This document shows positions 55,948 through 64,000 of a DNA stretch of 64,000 nt, in pieces. Position 1 is the first letter of the stretch. The number at the start of each line of letters is the position of its first letter. Origin of the DNA: JACJXF01 sp964404825 (GTDB lineage Bacteria; Bacteroidota; Bacteroidia; Bacteroidales; GCA-2748055); NCBI GenBank assembly GCA_964404825.1, contig CAYOLQ010000003.1:1-64000 (forward strand). Reading direction: 5' to 3'. The notes under the pieces are model-generated. The model saw nothing but the letters and a program-made list of their open reading frames with translations. It was not told where the DNA came from and ran no database searches. The translations under genes were made by a program, and so were the position numbers.

Positions 55948-55964
55948 GTAGGTCTTTGGTAGTG
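55948..55964. repeat. Inverted partner of the repeat at 57704-57721
   Basis: GTAGGTCTTTGGTAGTG here equals the reverse complement of 57704-57721 (GTAGGTCTTTGGTTAGTG) except for one extra T. The two copies face each other around the BNR_4 remnant and the IS element, and the right copy continues into the GTRACGRR repeat. Confidence 0.5.
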
Positions 55965-55988
55965 TATAATCTCAATTTCCGATATACC

Positions 55989-56256
55989 ATGATTAACTAT
56001 TTTAAAAAAAATATCCTGGGAGCAGGATTGATCTGCTTTTCATCTATAGTTTTTGCACAAACCAATAATGAGATATACGGGCATACCCGTTTATGAAACC
56101 AGGAAGATGTTGGGTTCAGGGGAATATGGTATAAGATCGGACTCCTGGACAATGAGTATAAATATAAGTATGGTGGAGGATTGGGAACTTATCCTGCCAA
56201 CCATTATCCATTCTCGGTTTATGTTGCTGAAGTAAACAAAACCTTTTTTTGCTATG
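55989..56256 (+). pseudogene. BNR_4-type secreted protein, truncated by the IS element
   Basis: From ATG 55989 the frame gives a signal peptide (NILGAGLICFSSIVFAQ) and then TNNEIYGHTRL, an in-frame TGA at 56094-56096 (codon 36), and beyond it a clear stretch of the BNR_4 family: QEDVGFRGIWYKIGLLDNEYKYKYGGGLGTYP, ANHYPFSVYVAEVNKTFFCYG. At that point the left end of the IS begins. The rest of the gene (usually some 400 residues) is not found right of the IS. BNR_4 proteins are secreted sialidase-fold or polysaccharide lyase relatives. It is dead twice over: a stop codon and loss of most of its length. Confidence 0.78.
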
Positions 56257-56307
56257 GTGTCTTGTCGTGAAATAGGTTTACAGAAAAAGTAAACTAAAAA
56301 CAGGATT

Positions 56308-56679
56308 ATGAAAAAGAGAATTAACTTTTATTCGGATGAATTTAATATGAAAGTTGTCCAGGAATACTTGAACAGCCATTTAACTCAACCAGAATTGCTT
56401 GAGAAGTATTCTATAAGAGGAAGTAGTAGTATTACCAATTGGATGCGTAAATTTGGGCTTAAAGAATCATCCATACGACACAGGGGAAATTATACTACTA
56501 TAATGTCAAAAGGGAGAAAAAAAACGTCTCAGGAACTTTCCTTAGAGACAAGGGTTAAAGAATTAGAGAGGGCACTGGAATATGAGAAGTTACGGACCTT
56601 GGCTTTAGATACGATGATAGATATAGCAGAGGATAAGCTAAATATTTCTATCAGAAAAAAGTCTGGAACCAAGCAGTAA
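56308..56679 (+). CDS. IS3-family transposase OrfA
   Basis: 123 residues. N-terminal helix-turn-helix that binds the IS ends (FYSDEFNMKVVQEYLNSHLTQPELLEKYSIRGSSSITNWMRKFG), then a leucine-zipper-like coiled coil (LETRVKELERALEYEKLRTLALDTMIDIAEDKL). Near the end, A AAA AAG at 56655-56661 is the classic heptamer for -1 frameshifting into OrfB; without slippage OrfA ends at KSGTKQ. The gene itself looks intact. Confidence 0.9.
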   Translation: MKKRINFYSDEFNMKVVQEYLNSHLTQPELLEKYSIRGSSSITNWMRKFGLKESSIRHRGNYTTIMSKGRKKTSQELSLETRVKELERALEYEKLRTLALDTMIDIAEDKLNISIRKKSGTKQ

Positions 56680-57596
56680 CAGAGCTGCGCAATAAGGTAT
56701 CAGGGGTTGAGATTGGTATTATATGCGAGCTGTTTGGTAAAAGTAGGCAAGCCTACTACCAGCAGGCAAAGTATAATTACAAAGAAGTTGTTAAGGCCGA
56801 TATTATATTGAAATTAGTGCAGAAACAGCGAAAATTAATGCCTCGAATTGGAGGTAGGAAGTTGTTATATTTGTTGAAAGAAACGTTACCGGAAGGAATG
56901 ACTCTGGGCCGGGATGAGTTCTTTGATTTGCTTAGAGACAACCAGTTGTTAGTTAAACGACGGGTTTATAGAGTAAGAACGACGTATTCAAATCACTGGC
57001 TACATAAATATCCCAATCTGATAAAAGATTTCGTTCCCGATAAGGCTCACCGTTTGTGGGTAAGTGACATAACATATCTTGAAACTAGCCAGGGATTTAT
57101 ATATTTGTTTTTAATAACCGATGCCTATTCCAGGAAGATCGTGGGATGGAGTCTTGGAGATACATTAGAAGCAAAGCATGCTGTAACAGCTCTACGTATG
57201 GCTTTGCGACAGTTACCAGCTCATGTCACTGATATTTTCCATCATTAAGACAGGGGTGTTCAGTATTGTTCTGCCGAATATGTAAAAATATTACGCAAAA
57301 GGAATATAAAAATCAGCATGACCGAGAATGGGGATCCTTTGGAGAACGCCATTGCTGAGCGGATTAATGGTGTTTTAAAGACCGAATGGATTAATAATTT
57401 AAGTCTGAGCGATAAACAACTCGCTGTAAAGGAAATCGATAAAATCATTAAAATATACAATATTAGTAGGCCTCACGGAAGTATTAATATGATGACACCT
57501 GAGAATGCACATGTACATGAAGGCGTGCTAAAAAGACACTGGAAAAACTATTATAAAAAAACGCCATACTTGGTGGCTGAAGAAAAACGTCTATAA
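56655..57596 (+). pseudogene. IS3-family transposase OrfB with in-frame stop
   Basis: Joined to OrfA by the -1 frameshift, the frame runs VWNQAVTELRNKVSGVEIGIICELFGKSRQAYYQQ, the HTH_21 region (MPRIGGRKLLYLLKE) and the integrase core. The first catalytic Asp is in LWVSDITYLE. At 57246-57248 a TAA stands where relatives have Ser in H-H-S-D-R-G; a single C-to-A change from TCA would produce it. The same frame then continues DRGVQYCS (second Asp), ENGDPLENAIAERINGVLKTEW (catalytic Glu) to the stop at 57594-57596. So the transposase is cut just before its second catalytic residue. A perfect 14-bp inverted repeat (57595-57608 / 57632-57645) follows the gene. Confidence 0.88.
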
Positions 57597-57645
57597 ATCT
57601 CTCTCCGTTTCATTCCGCTACGCTACATTACACGGAGAGAGATTT
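57595..57645. terminator. Hairpin after the transposase gene
   Basis: AAATCTCTCTCCGT (57595-57608) and ACGGAGAGAGATTT (57632-57645) are perfect 14-bp inverted copies with a 23-base loop. It begins within the OrfB stop codon and lies inside the IS, so it may end transcription of the transposase; an A-run rather than a T-run follows on the plus strand. Confidence 0.55.
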
Positions 57646-57703
57646 AAAAACAATATAAAAATGAAAATGAATCATAAATGTGTAAACAAATTTTAGGACG
57701 AGT

Positions 57704-57756
57704 CACTAACCAAAGACCTACCCCTTTACCTCGTCACTTCGTCACCTCGTTACTTT
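57704..57756. repeat. Second copy of the GTRACGRR repeat, inverted
   Basis: Minus-strand units GTAACGAG, GTGACGAA, GTGACGAG, GTAAAGGG, then GTAGGTC and TTTGGTTAGTG up to the IS end. The unit and the GGTAGGTC phrase are shared with 52988-53090 in opposite orientation. Between 57757 and 58100 the sequence is AT-rich (one imperfect dyad near 57831-57846, TAGATTTAATCTAGAT) with no gene I can support. Confidence 0.75.
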
Positions 57757-58100
57757 AATCTATTATAAATTCAGTTTTAACTTCACTTTCAATGATTTCA
57801 TCAAAATTCCTATATTTATTTAGATTTAATCTAGATAATACCTAGTTTTGGTTAGAATTAGATAAAAACCAGAAATCTTAAGATTAAAAAAACCGGTAAT
57901 CCATCTCAAAACACTCCAATTATCTTTTTTAGGTTTTTATCCGGAAACAACTTAACTAAATCATTGCAAAAGGAAACTTAATACACATTGAAGGCATCTC
58001 AGGAAAACAGGCCGATCGATACAAAATCAAAAATTTTTCGATAATCTATATTTCCTTATATTGCTATAGGTACTGAAAATGAACTAAATACATTTTTCAA

Positions 58101-61100
58101 ATGAGAACCTCTATCGTTTCGGTCATCATAATTTTTTTTCTTACTTCTCATTTTCAATCAGCATTTTCCCAGAATAATCCATTAAATGGCACTTATACCA
58201 TTGGGCTTGGTGGTACTTATCCTACAATAAATGAAGCAGTTGATTCGCTCATTTCAAGAGGAATTAATGGTCCGGTAATTTTCAATATTAAAAATGGAGT
58301 TTATAACGAACAAATAACCATTCCCGAAATTCAAGGAGCTTCTTCCAATTTCACCATTACCTTCCAGTCAGAAACGAATGACAGCACTCAGGTAAAAATT
58401 TTCTACATTAGTAATTATAACAACAATTTTGTAATTAAACTAAACGGTGCCGACCATCTTGTTTTCCGAAAACTGACAATAGAGTCTGGCAGCGAATACG
58501 GCCGTGTTTTTGTACTGGATAGCAGCTCCAACAATAATGAATTCAATTCAAATATTATTCGCCAACAGATCGATGAGAACTTCTGCAGATGGTGTGGCGA
58601 CACAAACGTTTTGATATATACATATGAGTACTTTGAAAATAATTACAATTTATTCAGAGGAAATCTTTTTGAAAATGGGAATTACGCATTTTATTATGGT
58701 AATTCGAATGGTACTATTATTGAAAAAAATTTATTTACAAATCAGATAATAACATCCTTATATGCTTATTCCCAGGATTCAATATTTATAAACAGTAATA
58801 TATTTAATTCAGAATCGGATTTTTATAATTTTTATGCCATTTACCTATCCGACTGTATTCATCTTATTGAAATCACTAAAAATAAAATATATGTCCCAAA
58901 TGGTTCTAATGGCATGTACCTGTATTATTGTCATGCTTCAGATTCAAATTACAGTTTAATTGCCAATAATTTTGTATCGGTTCACGGAAATTCAGGAGAA
59001 GGATCTTTAACTGGTATACGTCTGTATTACTGCTCTTACATCGATATTGTTAACAACAATGTTTTTCTTAATCCTACGGAGCAATACAACAGTAAAGCCT
59101 TACACGTTAATTACAGTGAACAAATCAATATAAAGAATAACATTCTGAATAATGCAAGTGGTGGAGTTGCAGTTTATATCGAAGGGTCTGTTATAGAATC
59201 CTCAGATAATAATAACTTTTATTCCCCTGGAGAAAACCTCGGCTATTGGGAAAATTATTTTAACTCTTTACCTGATCTTCAACTACAAACAGGGATGGAC
59301 CTTTCCTCTGTTTCTTCTAATCCTTATTATTTCGCCAACAATGACTTACATGTAAGTGATGCCGGGTTAAACGGCAAAGGAAGTCCACATTCAAGAGTAA
59401 CACATGATATTGACGGGGAAATACGCGATCTGAATTTTCCTGATATAGGTGCTGACGAATTTACCCCACCTGCTACTGATGCAGGTGTTCGTTCTATTGA
59501 CAATCCTCAAAAACCATTTGTCAGCGGAACAGAAAGTGTATCGGTAACAATTAAAAACTTCGGAACAAATCCCTTAACAAGTGCAATTATAAGCTGGTCT
59601 GTAAACGGGGTAAGTCAACCCAATGTAAACTGGACTGGTAATATTGCTTCGGGAGGAACCGGACAAGTAACTATCGGAAATTTTACTTTTGAGCGTAACG
59701 AAATTTATAATATAACAAGCTGGACATCTATGCCAAACGGCATTACAGATAATTTCAGACATAATGATACAATTAAATCTTCCGCACTTATTGCTTCTTT
59801 ATCCGGAGTTTATACTATTGGAGGTATTGATCCTGATTTTCCAGGGTTCCAGCTTGCAATTAATGCGATGTCTGAATTGGGTCTATATGGTCCCGTAACA
59901 TTCAAAGTAAGAAACGGCACTTATAATGAACAAATATATTTAGCCCCGGAAATTGGCTCATCAGAACAAGCAGTGGTGACATTTGAATCGGAATCGGGTG
60001 ATAGCACTTCGGTAATACTGGAGTATAGCAACACATATGAATACAATAATTATATCATCTTATTTTACGGTGCAGATTATATAACTTTTAATAAGATAAC
60101 AATTAATGCCCTGAATTCATATTATGGCAGGCTGATTGATTTCAGAAACAACTCAGACCATAATACTATTAAGAACTGCGTTATCAGAGGATTATCAACC
60201 TATGGTTCAAGTGAATACCGGGCAAACATATACTCTTCGGGATCACATGATGAGTATAATAGCTTTACGAATAACCATATTATTAACGGAAGTTATGGTA
60301 TCCTTTACTCAGGGACAGGAATATCCCATGAACGAGGTACCAGAATTGAGAATAATATTTTCGAAAATCAGGCTAACTATGGAATAAGAGTTATTTATCA
60401 GGACTCCATAATTATTCAGAACAACATAATTAATTCACTTACGGATTATTCTGAATTCTATGGAGTTTCGGTAAGAGGCTGTATAAACCAGATCCAGATT
60501 AATAAAAATAAAATCCATATTCCTCATGGGGGAATCGGAATAGACCTTAATTATTCCAACAGAACCAGTAATGATCGGAGTTTAATTTCAAATAATTTTG
60601 TTTCTGTTGGCGGAGGAGGTTATGGTAGAGGTATACAAATTTCCTATGCTGAGTATCTAAAAATCTATAATAATAACATTCATATCCTGAACACAGCAAA
60701 CAGCGGCAGCAGGGCATTGGATATTTCAGGGGAGATTGCAGGAAGCCTTGATGTAAAAAACAACATACTGGCAAATAGTGCCGGAGGTTACAGTTATTTT
60801 GTTTCTAGTCCGACGATTATAAATTCTTCAGATAATAACAATTTATACACTACCGGGGAGTTCATTGGTTATTGGTCATCTAATATTTCAAATCTGGATC
60901 AATTAAAAACCACCAGCGGAAAAGATTTACTATCTGTTTCTGTTGACCCCCATTTTGTTTCCCCCACCGATTTACATGTACTGGATGCAGGTGTAAACGG
61001 TAAAGGAAGTCCTCTGATGGAAATCTCTCATGATATCGACGGCCAGGCAAGAAATCAAACTCATCCCGATATAGGCGCCGATGAATTTAGTCCCTTCCCT

Positions 61101-64000
61101 CTGGATGCCGGAATGTTCGCTATTGAAGAACCCCGGATGCCTTTTACTTCAGGAAATAGGCAGGTCGTAGTAATAATTAAAAATTTCGGGGGAGATACAC
61201 TAAAGTCTGTAGCTCTTGACTGGAAAATTAATGATGTATCTCAGACCAGATACAACTGGACAGGATCGTTGGTTTCAGGGGATACTGTACGGATAAATAT
61301 CGGTAACTATACGTTTAATATTCAGAACAAATACGCAATTGAATGCTGGACCACATTACCAAACGGGCAAGCTGATTTAACCAATGAGAATGATACAATT
61401 CTATCAAATGACCTTTATGCAGGATTAAACGGCAGCTATACCATTGGCGGTACAACACCCGATTTCCAGACTTTTACAGATGCAATAAACACACTAAATA
61501 CAGGCGGAATCATTGGACCGGTTACCTTTAAAATAAGACCAGGCACATACTCTGAGCAGATTTCAATACCTGCAATATCCGGTTCAGAAATTAATTCCCC
61601 AATCACATTTGAGTCGGAATCCGGAGACAGTACTTCTGTTGTATTAACATATTCCTCCGATTACTCCAAAAATTATACACTGCAACTGTTAGGAGCTAAA
61701 TATCTAATTTTCAACAAACTGACTATACTTGCAGAAAACATTAATTATGGAAATGTTATTGATATAAGCAACCAGTCACATTCGAATACTATATCAAATA
61801 GCATTATCCGAAGTGCTTCCATCAATTCCATAATTATAAATTCCACAGACATTTATGGAAATGATTATATAAGGATTATAAATAATAAGATAATCAATGG
61901 ATCATATGGGATTTATTCTGGTAATCGCTCAAAATACATCTCAATAATTAACAATACTTTAGAAAACCAGAATAATGCCGGAATCTATGTAAACTATCAG
62001 GATACACTGATTATTCAAAAGAATATTATTACAACTAATTCGGGCAGTGCTTCCTATTCTGCAATTCGCTGTAGTTCCACGACCCGGAAATTACTAATTG
62101 AAAAGAACCGTATTTCCTTAGCTAACGGAGGTCATGGAATCCAGCTATATTCCTGCAATTGTCCCTCACAATTTCCTGGAATTATATCAAATAATTTCAT
62201 TAGTATCGGAGGTACAGGGTATACCACAGGTATAAATATTTACAGTTCCAGAAATCAGAATATTTCTCATAACAGCGTTAATATTACCAGTACAAATGCA
62301 AACGGACGTGCATTTAATATTTCAGATAACTACACCTACGCTTTAAATGTAGATTTACGGAACAATATACTTTGTAATACTGGTGGTGGATTTGCACTTT
62401 ACACATCATTAGAAAACTACCTCAATATTTCTGATTATAACGATTTATTCACCACCGGGCCAAATCTGGCATTTTGGAAAACAAATAAAGCAAATTTGTC
62501 GGAATTGAGGCTTGCAAGTAACAAGGACCTACATTCCATTTCTATAAATCCTCAGTTTTTATCCCCCACTGATCTTCATGTTCAGGAAACATCATTGAAT
62601 AATGCGGGAATACCAATATCTGCAATTACTGATGATATTGACGGCGAGGATCGCGATCTTCAATTCCCGGATATTGGAGCTGATGAATTTTTAAATGCAA
62701 CCCACGACATCGGAATTATGTCAGTAATGCCTGCTACAGCCTGTCTTCTTTCGGATAATGAAACAGTAACTGTATCTGTAAAAAACATCGGAGCATTTAC
62801 GGAAACCGGCTTTAATATTTCATATATACTTGACAATAATGAACCCGTAACCGAAAATATTTCACAGGTAATTCCTGTGGGAGGATCGCTGGAATATTCA
62901 TTTAGTAAAAAAGCTAATCTGTCCGGCCTGAAGAACTATAAACTGAAAGCCTACACAGCTTTGCCAGGTGATAAATTTCCGGTTAATGATACAATATCCG
63001 TTCTTATTTCTAATATGCCTAAACTGGAAATAAAACTTACAAATGATACGCTAATCTGCGCAGGTACATTTTTTAATCTTAAAGCTTCAGGAGCCGATTC
63101 TTACCTTTGGAGCACAGGACAAACCACTCCTTCCATTACAATATTGCCATCGAATACCTCTACTTATACAGTAACTGCAAAAAATAGGTATAATTGTGAA
63201 GATACCGATACGGTAACCGTGCAGATAAACCCCTACCCTCCTGTTCCGGTAATCAGTGCATCGGGTCCACTAACCTTCTGCAATGATAGTGTTGTTGTAC
63301 TAACATCGAGTATTGCAGATAACTTGACCTGGTCGACTCTGGAGAAAACTGCTTCAATTATTGTCAAATCAAGCGGGGTATATTTTGTGAAATACACTGA
63401 TCCTATAGGATGTACTTCAATATCCTCATATGTTAAAGTAACAAGGGAGCTTCCACCAGGCATTAGCCCAGCTGATACAACAGTATGTTTATCGGAACCA
63501 ATCCCATTAAATGTAACCAATGCAACCGCTTATTTATGGTCTACGGGAGCTGTTACACAAACCATTATTGTAAATCCCGTTGTAACATCAACTTATAATG
63601 TTACGGCAACCACCGCTCTTGGATGCGAGGTAAACCTTACCAGCACCATTAATGTCAGACCTTCAAAAACACCTTCGCAGGTAAGCATGATGATTCCTGC
63701 TGACGGAACAAATGAACTCTCATTACCGCTTGGTTTATCCTGGATGCCATCGGATAATGCAAGCAATTACGACTTGTTTATCTGGCCATCTGACGAACCG
63801 AAACCTCAGGATGCATTTGCGTCGAATTTAACTGTAATACGTACCGACTTCGAACATTCTTTCCCGGAATACGGCAAAACCTATAACTGGCAAGTTGTAT
63901 CGAAGTATTTCGGTTGTGAATCAACCCCGGGTCCTGTACAAACATTTTCTATGAGACAGTTGCCCGATTTGGTAATAACAAATGTACAAATCCCCCAGAA
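58101..64000 (+). CDS. Giant secreted beta-helix protein with three repeated modules (partial)
   Basis: Open from ATG 58101 to the right edge (1966 codons), so incomplete at the C-terminus; I checked the frame at each module boundary. A signal peptide (SIVSVIIIFFLTSHFQSAFSQ) is followed by three modules starting G.YTIGG at 58188, 59805 and 61431. Each has a T.Y.EQI opening, a long N-rich right-handed beta-helix (rungs such as NNYNLFRGNLFENGNYAFYYGN), the closing phrase PDIGADEF, and a CARDB-like Ig domain (VSVTIKNFG). From ~63020 on are Ig/PKD-like domains (YLWSTGQTTPSITILP). A T9SS sorting domain would be expected beyond the edge. Likely a cell-surface or released adhesin or glycan-binding protein; no catalytic site recognised. 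Confidence 0.85.
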   Translation, partial: MRTSIVSVIIIFFLTSHFQSAFSQNNPLNGTYTIGLGGTYPTINEAVDSLISRGINGPVIFNIKNGVYNEQITIPEIQGASSNFTITFQSETNDSTQVKIFYISNYNNNFVIKLNGADHLVFRKLTIESGSEYGRVFVLDSSSNNNEFNSNIIRQQIDENFCRWCGDTNVLIYTYEYFENNYNLFRGNLFENGNYAFYYGNSNGTIIEKNLFTNQIITSLYAYSQDSIFINSNIFNSESDFYNFYAIYLSDCIHLIEITKNKIYVPNGSNGMYLYYCHASDSNYSLIANNFVSVHGNSGEGSLTGIRLYYCSYIDIVNNNVFLNPTEQYNSKALHVNYSEQINIKNNILNNASGGVAVYIEGSVIESSDNNNFYSPGENLGYWENYFNSLPDLQLQTGMDLSSVSSNPYYFANNDLHVSDAGLNGKGSPHSRVTHDIDGEIRDLNFPDIGADEFTPPATDAGVRSIDNPQKPFVSGTESVSVTIKNFGTNPLTSAIISWSVNGVSQPNVNWTGNIASGGTGQVTIGNFTFERNEIYNITSWTSMPNGITDNFRHNDTIKSSALIASLSGVYTIGGIDPDFPGFQLAINAMSELGLYGPVTFKVRNGTYNEQIYLAPEIGSSEQAVVTFESESGDSTSVILEYSNTYEYNNYIILFYGADYITFNKITINALNSYYGRLIDFRNNSDHNTIKNCVIRGLSTYGSSEYRANIYSSGSHDEYNSFTNNHIINGSYGILYSGTGISHERGTRIENNIFENQANYGIRVIYQDSIIIQNNIINSLTDYSEFYGVSVRGCINQIQINKNKIHIPHGGIGIDLNYSNRTSNDRSLISNNFVSVGGGGYGRGIQISYAEYLKIYNNNIHILNTANSGSRALDISGEIAGSLDVKNNILANSAGGYSYFVSSPTIINSSDNNNLYTTGEFIGYWSSNISNLDQLKTTSGKDLLSVSVDPHFVSPTDLHVLDAGVNGKGSPLMEISHDIDGQARNQTHPDIGADEFSPFPLDAGMFAIEEPRMPFTSGNRQVVVIIKNFGGDTLKSVALDWKINDVSQTRYNWTGSLVSGDTVRINIGNYTFNIQNKYAIECWTTLPNGQADLTNENDTILSNDLYAGLNGSYTIGGTTPDFQTFTDAINTLNTGGIIGPVTFKIRPGTYSEQISIPAISGSEINSPITFESESGDSTSVVLTYSSDYSKNYTLQLLGAKYLIFNKLTILAENINYGNVIDISNQSHSNTISNSIIRSASINSIIINSTDIYGNDYIRIINNKIINGSYGIYSGNRSKYISIINNTLENQNNAGIYVNYQDTLIIQKNIITTNSGSASYSAIRCSSTTRKLLIEKNRISLANGGHGIQLYSCNCPSQFPGIISNNFISIGGTGYTTGINIYSSRNQNISHNSVNITSTNANGRAFNISDNYTYALNVDLRNNILCNTGGGFALYTSLENYLNISDYNDLFTTGPNLAFWKTNKANLSELRLASNKDLHSISINPQFLSPTDLHVQETSLNNAGIPISAITDDIDGEDRDLQFPDIGADEFLNATHDIGIMSVMPATACLLSDNETVTVSVKNIGAFTETGFNISYILDNNEPVTENISQVIPVGGSLEYSFSKKANLSGLKNYKLKAYTALPGDKFPVNDTISVLISNMPKLEIKLTNDTLICAGTFFNLKASGADSYLWSTGQTTPSITILPSNTSTYTVTAKNRYNCEDTDTVTVQINPYPPVPVISASGPLTFCNDSVVVLTSSIADNLTWSTLEKTASIIVKSSGVYFVKYTDPIGCTSISSYVKVTRELPPGISPADTTVCLSEPIPLNVTNATAYLWSTGAVTQTIIVNPVVTSTYNVTATTALGCEVNLTSTINVRPSKTPSQVSMMIPADGTNELSLPLGLSWMPSDNASNYDLFIWPSDEPKPQDAFASNLTVIRTDFEHSFPEYGKTYNWQVVSKYFGCESTPGPVQTFSMRQLPDLVITNVQIPQ
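58188..63020 (+). repeat. Three ~1.62-kb coding modules in tandem
   Basis: Module starts at 58188, 59805 and 61431 are 1617 and 1626 bases apart. Each module keeps the same order: GxYTIGG, GPVxFxxxxGxYxEQI, a helix region, DIDGxxRxxxxPDIGADEF near the end (about 59412, 61036, 62635), then an Ig-like domain. DNA identity is low by eye, so the duplications are old. Confidence 0.8.

Larger units (their letters stand above)
56257..57706 (+). mobile_element. IS3-family insertion sequence
   Basis: Imperfect terminal inverted repeats: left 56257-56282 (GTGTCTTGTCGTGAAATAGG, then TTTACA) and right 57681-57706, whose complement reads GTGACTCGTCCTAAAATTTG then TTTACA. About 19 of 26 positions agree. 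The 1450-bp length, the two overlapping frames with a slippery site and the DDE transposase all fit IS3. No clear target duplication is seen (ATG left, TAA right), consistent with rearrangement after insertion. The left end interrupts the BNR_4 gene. Confidence 0.85.

Noticed and set aside
56257..57706. Target-site duplication of the IS
   Set aside because: The 3-4 bases flanking the two ends do not match, even after shifting the boundaries by one or two bases.

Overview
The window looks like a draft-assembly piece of a Bacteroidota chromosome, most likely a Bacteroidales/Marinilabiliales-type marine or environmental lineage. The evidence is two SusC-type TonB-dependent receptors with N-terminal carboxypeptidase-regulatory-like domains, T9SS C-terminal sorting domains, a FISUMP-domain protein, propeller repeats, A-rich start contexts without strong Shine-Dalgarno sites, and low GC. 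Three runs of 10 N (20761-20770, 25217-25226, 53098-53107) are scaffold gaps of probably unknown true length. No rRNA, tRNA or CRISPR array was recognised.

Layout. 1-1547: 5' part of a MASE1/PAS membrane sensor (minus, runs off the left edge). 1659-4200: TonB receptor behind a TPP riboswitch, so a probable thiamine-compound importer. 4292-8901: thioredoxin, CCA-adding/poly(A) polymerase-type nucleotidyltransferase, secreted EEP nuclease/phosphatase and beta-helix lipoprotein. 9202-16429: surface-protein block (propeller-PKD-T9SS protein, FISUMP protein with three Ig/PKD-like repeats, a stand-alone copy of the first protein's C-terminal module, and a predicted barrel protein). 16690-18916: amidohydrolase and a small barrel. 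19007-25717: TolC / small protein / ABC ATPase / HlyD efflux operon, divergent from an NtrC-type regulator and its kinase. A sigma-54 promoter and a palindromic upstream site can be read in the divergent region; the permease one would expect is missing at an assembly gap. 25735-28227: tRNA_anti-like, YceI, DUF5777 and monohaem cytochrome genes. 28444-33372: OmpA protein, coiled-coil membrane protein, M28 peptidase, hemolysin III, cytochrome c-PQQ sugar dehydrogenase. 33548-38424: leuC-leuD-citramalate/isopropylmalate synthase-leuB operon.

38459-46814 holds a hybrid pseudokinase, an outer-membrane protein, then a co-directional set: REC-pseudokinase, TerB-like/ABCG-type transporter, lipoprotein, small secreted protein. 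Both kinase-like proteins keep an ATPase-like domain but have lost the phospho-accepting His (Tyr and Asn instead). This is the best candidate for an undescribed system. 46918-47997 is a decayed AAA/DUF4143 gene. 48013-52999 holds a Cys-rich 50-residue protein and a divergent TonB receptor, separated by 63 bp dominated by an inverted repeat, then a TPR-like protein and a LytS/LytTR two-component pair.

53108-57757 is a plastic region: a gene broken by a gap, a three-domain fusion (sterol-desaturase-type diiron hydroxylase + flavin reductase + 2Fe-2S ferredoxin), a BNR_4 gene remnant and an IS3-family element whose transposase carries a stop next to the second catalytic Asp. It is bracketed by inverted copies of an 8-bp tandem repeat. 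58101-64000 is the first 1966 codons of a giant secreted beta-helix protein built from three ~540-residue modules, continuing past the right edge.
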